This document shows positions 8,667 through 9,953 of a stretch of DNA of 9,953 bases, piece by piece. The notes below the pieces were generated by a model. It ran no database searches, had not been told where the DNA came from, and saw nothing but the letters and a program-made list of their open reading frames with translations. Source of the stretch: Gammaproteobacteria bacterium (GTDB lineage Bacteria > Pseudomonadota > Gammaproteobacteria > Steroidobacterales > GCA-2729495); assembly GCA_030429685.1 (NCBI GenBank), contig JAUIEY010000056.1, forward strand, positions 1 through 9,953, in the 5' to 3' direction. Made by a program: the position numbers and the translations under genes. The stretch's first letter is position 1; every line of letters begins with the position of its first letter.

Positions 8667-9184
8667 GCGCGGATAGCTTTCCGGACGTGAATCTGCAGCT
8701 CGGAGATGGCGTTGCGGCGCCGGACCTGCCGGCTGAAGAAGAGTTTGCCGCATGGGTAGCGGCCGCCGTGACTGCCGGACAGCCGCAGCCGCTGCCGGGA
8801 TGCGTCACCTTGCGGATGGTTTCGCCGGACGAGAGCGCTGAACTGAACAGTGTCTGGCGCGACAAACGCGGCCCCACCAATATCCTCGCCTTTCCGGCCG
8901 GCCCGGCATTGCTGCCGGCCGAGGCTGCCGAGGCGGAGCTGGGTGATCTGGTGGTGTGCCTGCAGGTGGCGCGGCAGGAGGCGGCAGCGCAGGGCAAGAC
9001 GCTGACGCAGCATCTCGCGCACCTGACGGTGCACGGCACCCTGCATCTGCTGGGTTTCGATCACCAGAGCGACCCCGAGGCCGCGCGGATGGAGGCTCTG
9101 GAGAGCCGCATCCTGGCCGGGATGGGTTTTCCCGACCCGTACCTCACGGTTAGTGAAGACGCGGCTCAAAACGGCAATAATTAG
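8663..9184 (+). CDS. ybeY: Endoribonuclease YbeY (16S rRNA maturation), GTG start
   Basis: Zinc-dependent single-strand endoribonuclease needed for 16S rRNA 3'-end maturation and 70S ribosome quality control. The 173-residue protein carries the diagnostic HGTLHLLGFDH motif, with zinc ligands H124, H128 and H134. It also has the family segment WRDKRGPTNILAFP (65-78), whose arginine is thought to be catalytic in E. coli (R66 is the likely counterpart). The ELGDLVVC strand (92-99) is also characteristic. The GTG start overlaps the ybeZ stop in a GTGA quadruplet (8663-8666), which indicates translational coupling. The first 30 residues are poorly conserved and acidic, and the final residues (EDAAQNGNN) look like a free tail. 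The product is slightly longer than E. coli YbeY (155 residues). Confidence 0.95.
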   Translation: MSADSFPDVNLQLGDGVAAPDLPAEEEFAAWVAAAVTAGQPQPLPGCVTLRMVSPDESAELNSVWRDKRGPTNILAFPAGPALLPAEAAEAELGDLVVCLQVARQEAAAQGKTLTQHLAHLTVHGTLHLLGFDHQSDPEAARMEALESRILAGMGFPDPYLTVSEDAAQNGNN

Positions 9185-9223
9185 GCTGCTGCAATCGGCA
9201 GTAAACCGAGGTCACCAGAAAAC

Positions 9224-9953
9224 GTGAACGACGACGAGTCCCTGGCGGACAACGACCCCAGTGTTATCAAACGGCTGCGCCGCCTGCTGCGCGGCGAACC
9301 CGACAGCCGGGAAGACCTGATCGAACTGCTCGACGACAAGCGCTGGACCGCCGTGCTCGAAAAGCAGGAATTGCGGATGCTCAAGGGCGTCCTGCAGGTG
9401 TCGCAGATGCAGGTCCGCGAGGTCATGATTCCGCGGTCGCAGATGGTGGTTATTGACCGCGACACCGCGACCGAACAGATTCTGCACACCATCATCGAAT
9501 GCGGCCACTCGCGCTTTCCGGTGATTGGTGAGGACCGTGACGAAGTTGTCGGTATTTTGCTGGCCAAGGATGTGTTGCGTTTTTGTGTCGAGGCGCCGGG
9601 TGAGACGCTCGACTTGTCGGCCTTCATGCGCCCGGCAACATTCATCCCCGAATCCAAGCGGCTTGATACCCTGCTGCAGGAGTTTCGCGCCAGCCGCAAT
9701 CATATGGCCATTGTGGTGGACGAGTACGGCGGTACCTCCGGGCTGCTGACCATTGAAGATGTGCTGGAAGAAATTGTCGGTGAGATTGGCGACGAGCACG
9801 ACCCCGAAGAAGCCGAGCACATTCAGCAGCAAGGTGAACACTGGAATGTGATGGCGCTGACCCGCATTGACGAGTTCAACGAGTATTTTGATTCGCAACT
9901 CGACGATGACGACTATGAAACCATCGGTGGCCTGGTAATGCGGGCGTTTGGCC
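9224..9953 (+). CDS. corC: CBS-domain protein CorC/YbeX, GTG start, 3' end outside window
   Basis: Soluble member of the CorC/HlyC family, named for a role in magnesium and cobalt efflux with CorA and also linked to ribosome metabolism as YbeX. The 243 visible residues start with an acidic segment followed by RLRRLLRGEPDSREDLIELL. The VREVMIPRSQM motif (64-74) opens the first CBS domain. The second CBS domain runs to about residue 190, with HMAIVVDEYGGTSG (160-173) and LTIEDVLEEIVGEI (175-188). The C-terminal transporter-associated domain begins near 205 and is cut after GGLVMRAFG. No membrane segment (DUF21) is present, as in E. coli CorC. The GTG at 9224 aligns with the remembered MSDDNS start of E. 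coli, with GAGG (9208-9211) 12 nt upstream. The gap after ybeY is 39 bp. I read the frame by eye and found no interruption. Confidence 0.94.
   Translation, partial: MNDDESLADNDPSVIKRLRRLLRGEPDSREDLIELLDDKRWTAVLEKQELRMLKGVLQVSQMQVREVMIPRSQMVVIDRDTATEQILHTIIECGHSRFPVIGEDRDEVVGILLAKDVLRFCVEAPGETLDLSAFMRPATFIPESKRLDTLLQEFRASRNHMAIVVDEYGGTSGLLTIEDVLEEIVGEIGDEHDPEEAEHIQQQGEHWNVMALTRIDEFNEYFDSQLDDDDYETIGGLVMRAFG

Overview
The window is a GC-rich, densely coded stretch of a proteobacterial chromosome, most likely gammaproteobacterial. The evidence is the divergent uvrA/ssb pair, the miaB-ybeZ-ybeY-corC gene order known from Escherichia coli and relatives, and protein sequences close to gammaproteobacterial families as I remember them. 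I cannot name a genus. All eight genes are recognisable housekeeping genes. I see no tRNA, rRNA, CRISPR array, intact insertion sequence, prophage gene or pseudogene.

Layout: (1) Positions 2-610 hold the 3' part of trpS (tryptophanyl-tRNA synthetase) on the plus strand. (2) It converges on uvrA (653-3514, minus strand), the DNA-damage recognition ATPase of nucleotide excision repair. The 42-bp gap carries a motif that resembles a dispersed repeat. (3) A 292-bp divergent region separates uvrA from ssb (3807-4241, plus). It is unusually rich in inverted repeats and lacks a recognisable LexA box. (4) A 238-bp non-coding leader (4242-4479) has several competing stems and a terminator-like hairpin. 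It precedes a fused sulfate adenylyltransferase/APS kinase gene (4480-6192), which carries out both activation steps of sulfate assimilation in one polypeptide. (5) A tight plus-strand run follows: miaB (tRNA methylthiotransferase), ybeZ (PhoH-like ATPase), ybeY (rRNA-maturation endoribonuclease) and corC/ybeX (CBS-domain protein, cut by the window end). In E. coli the next gene is lnt.

Functionally the region combines translation and RNA quality (trpS, miaB, ybeZ, ybeY), DNA repair and replication (uvrA, ssb), sulfate activation, and the corC gene usually linked to magnesium handling. The sulfate gene is probably its own transcription unit between ssb and the miaB operon. ybeZ, ybeY and corC all appear to use non-ATG starts (TTG, GTG, GTG).

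No new multi-gene system is visible. The parts worth a second look are non-coding: the leader of the sulfate gene, the inverted repeats between uvrA and ssb, and the motif between trpS and uvrA.
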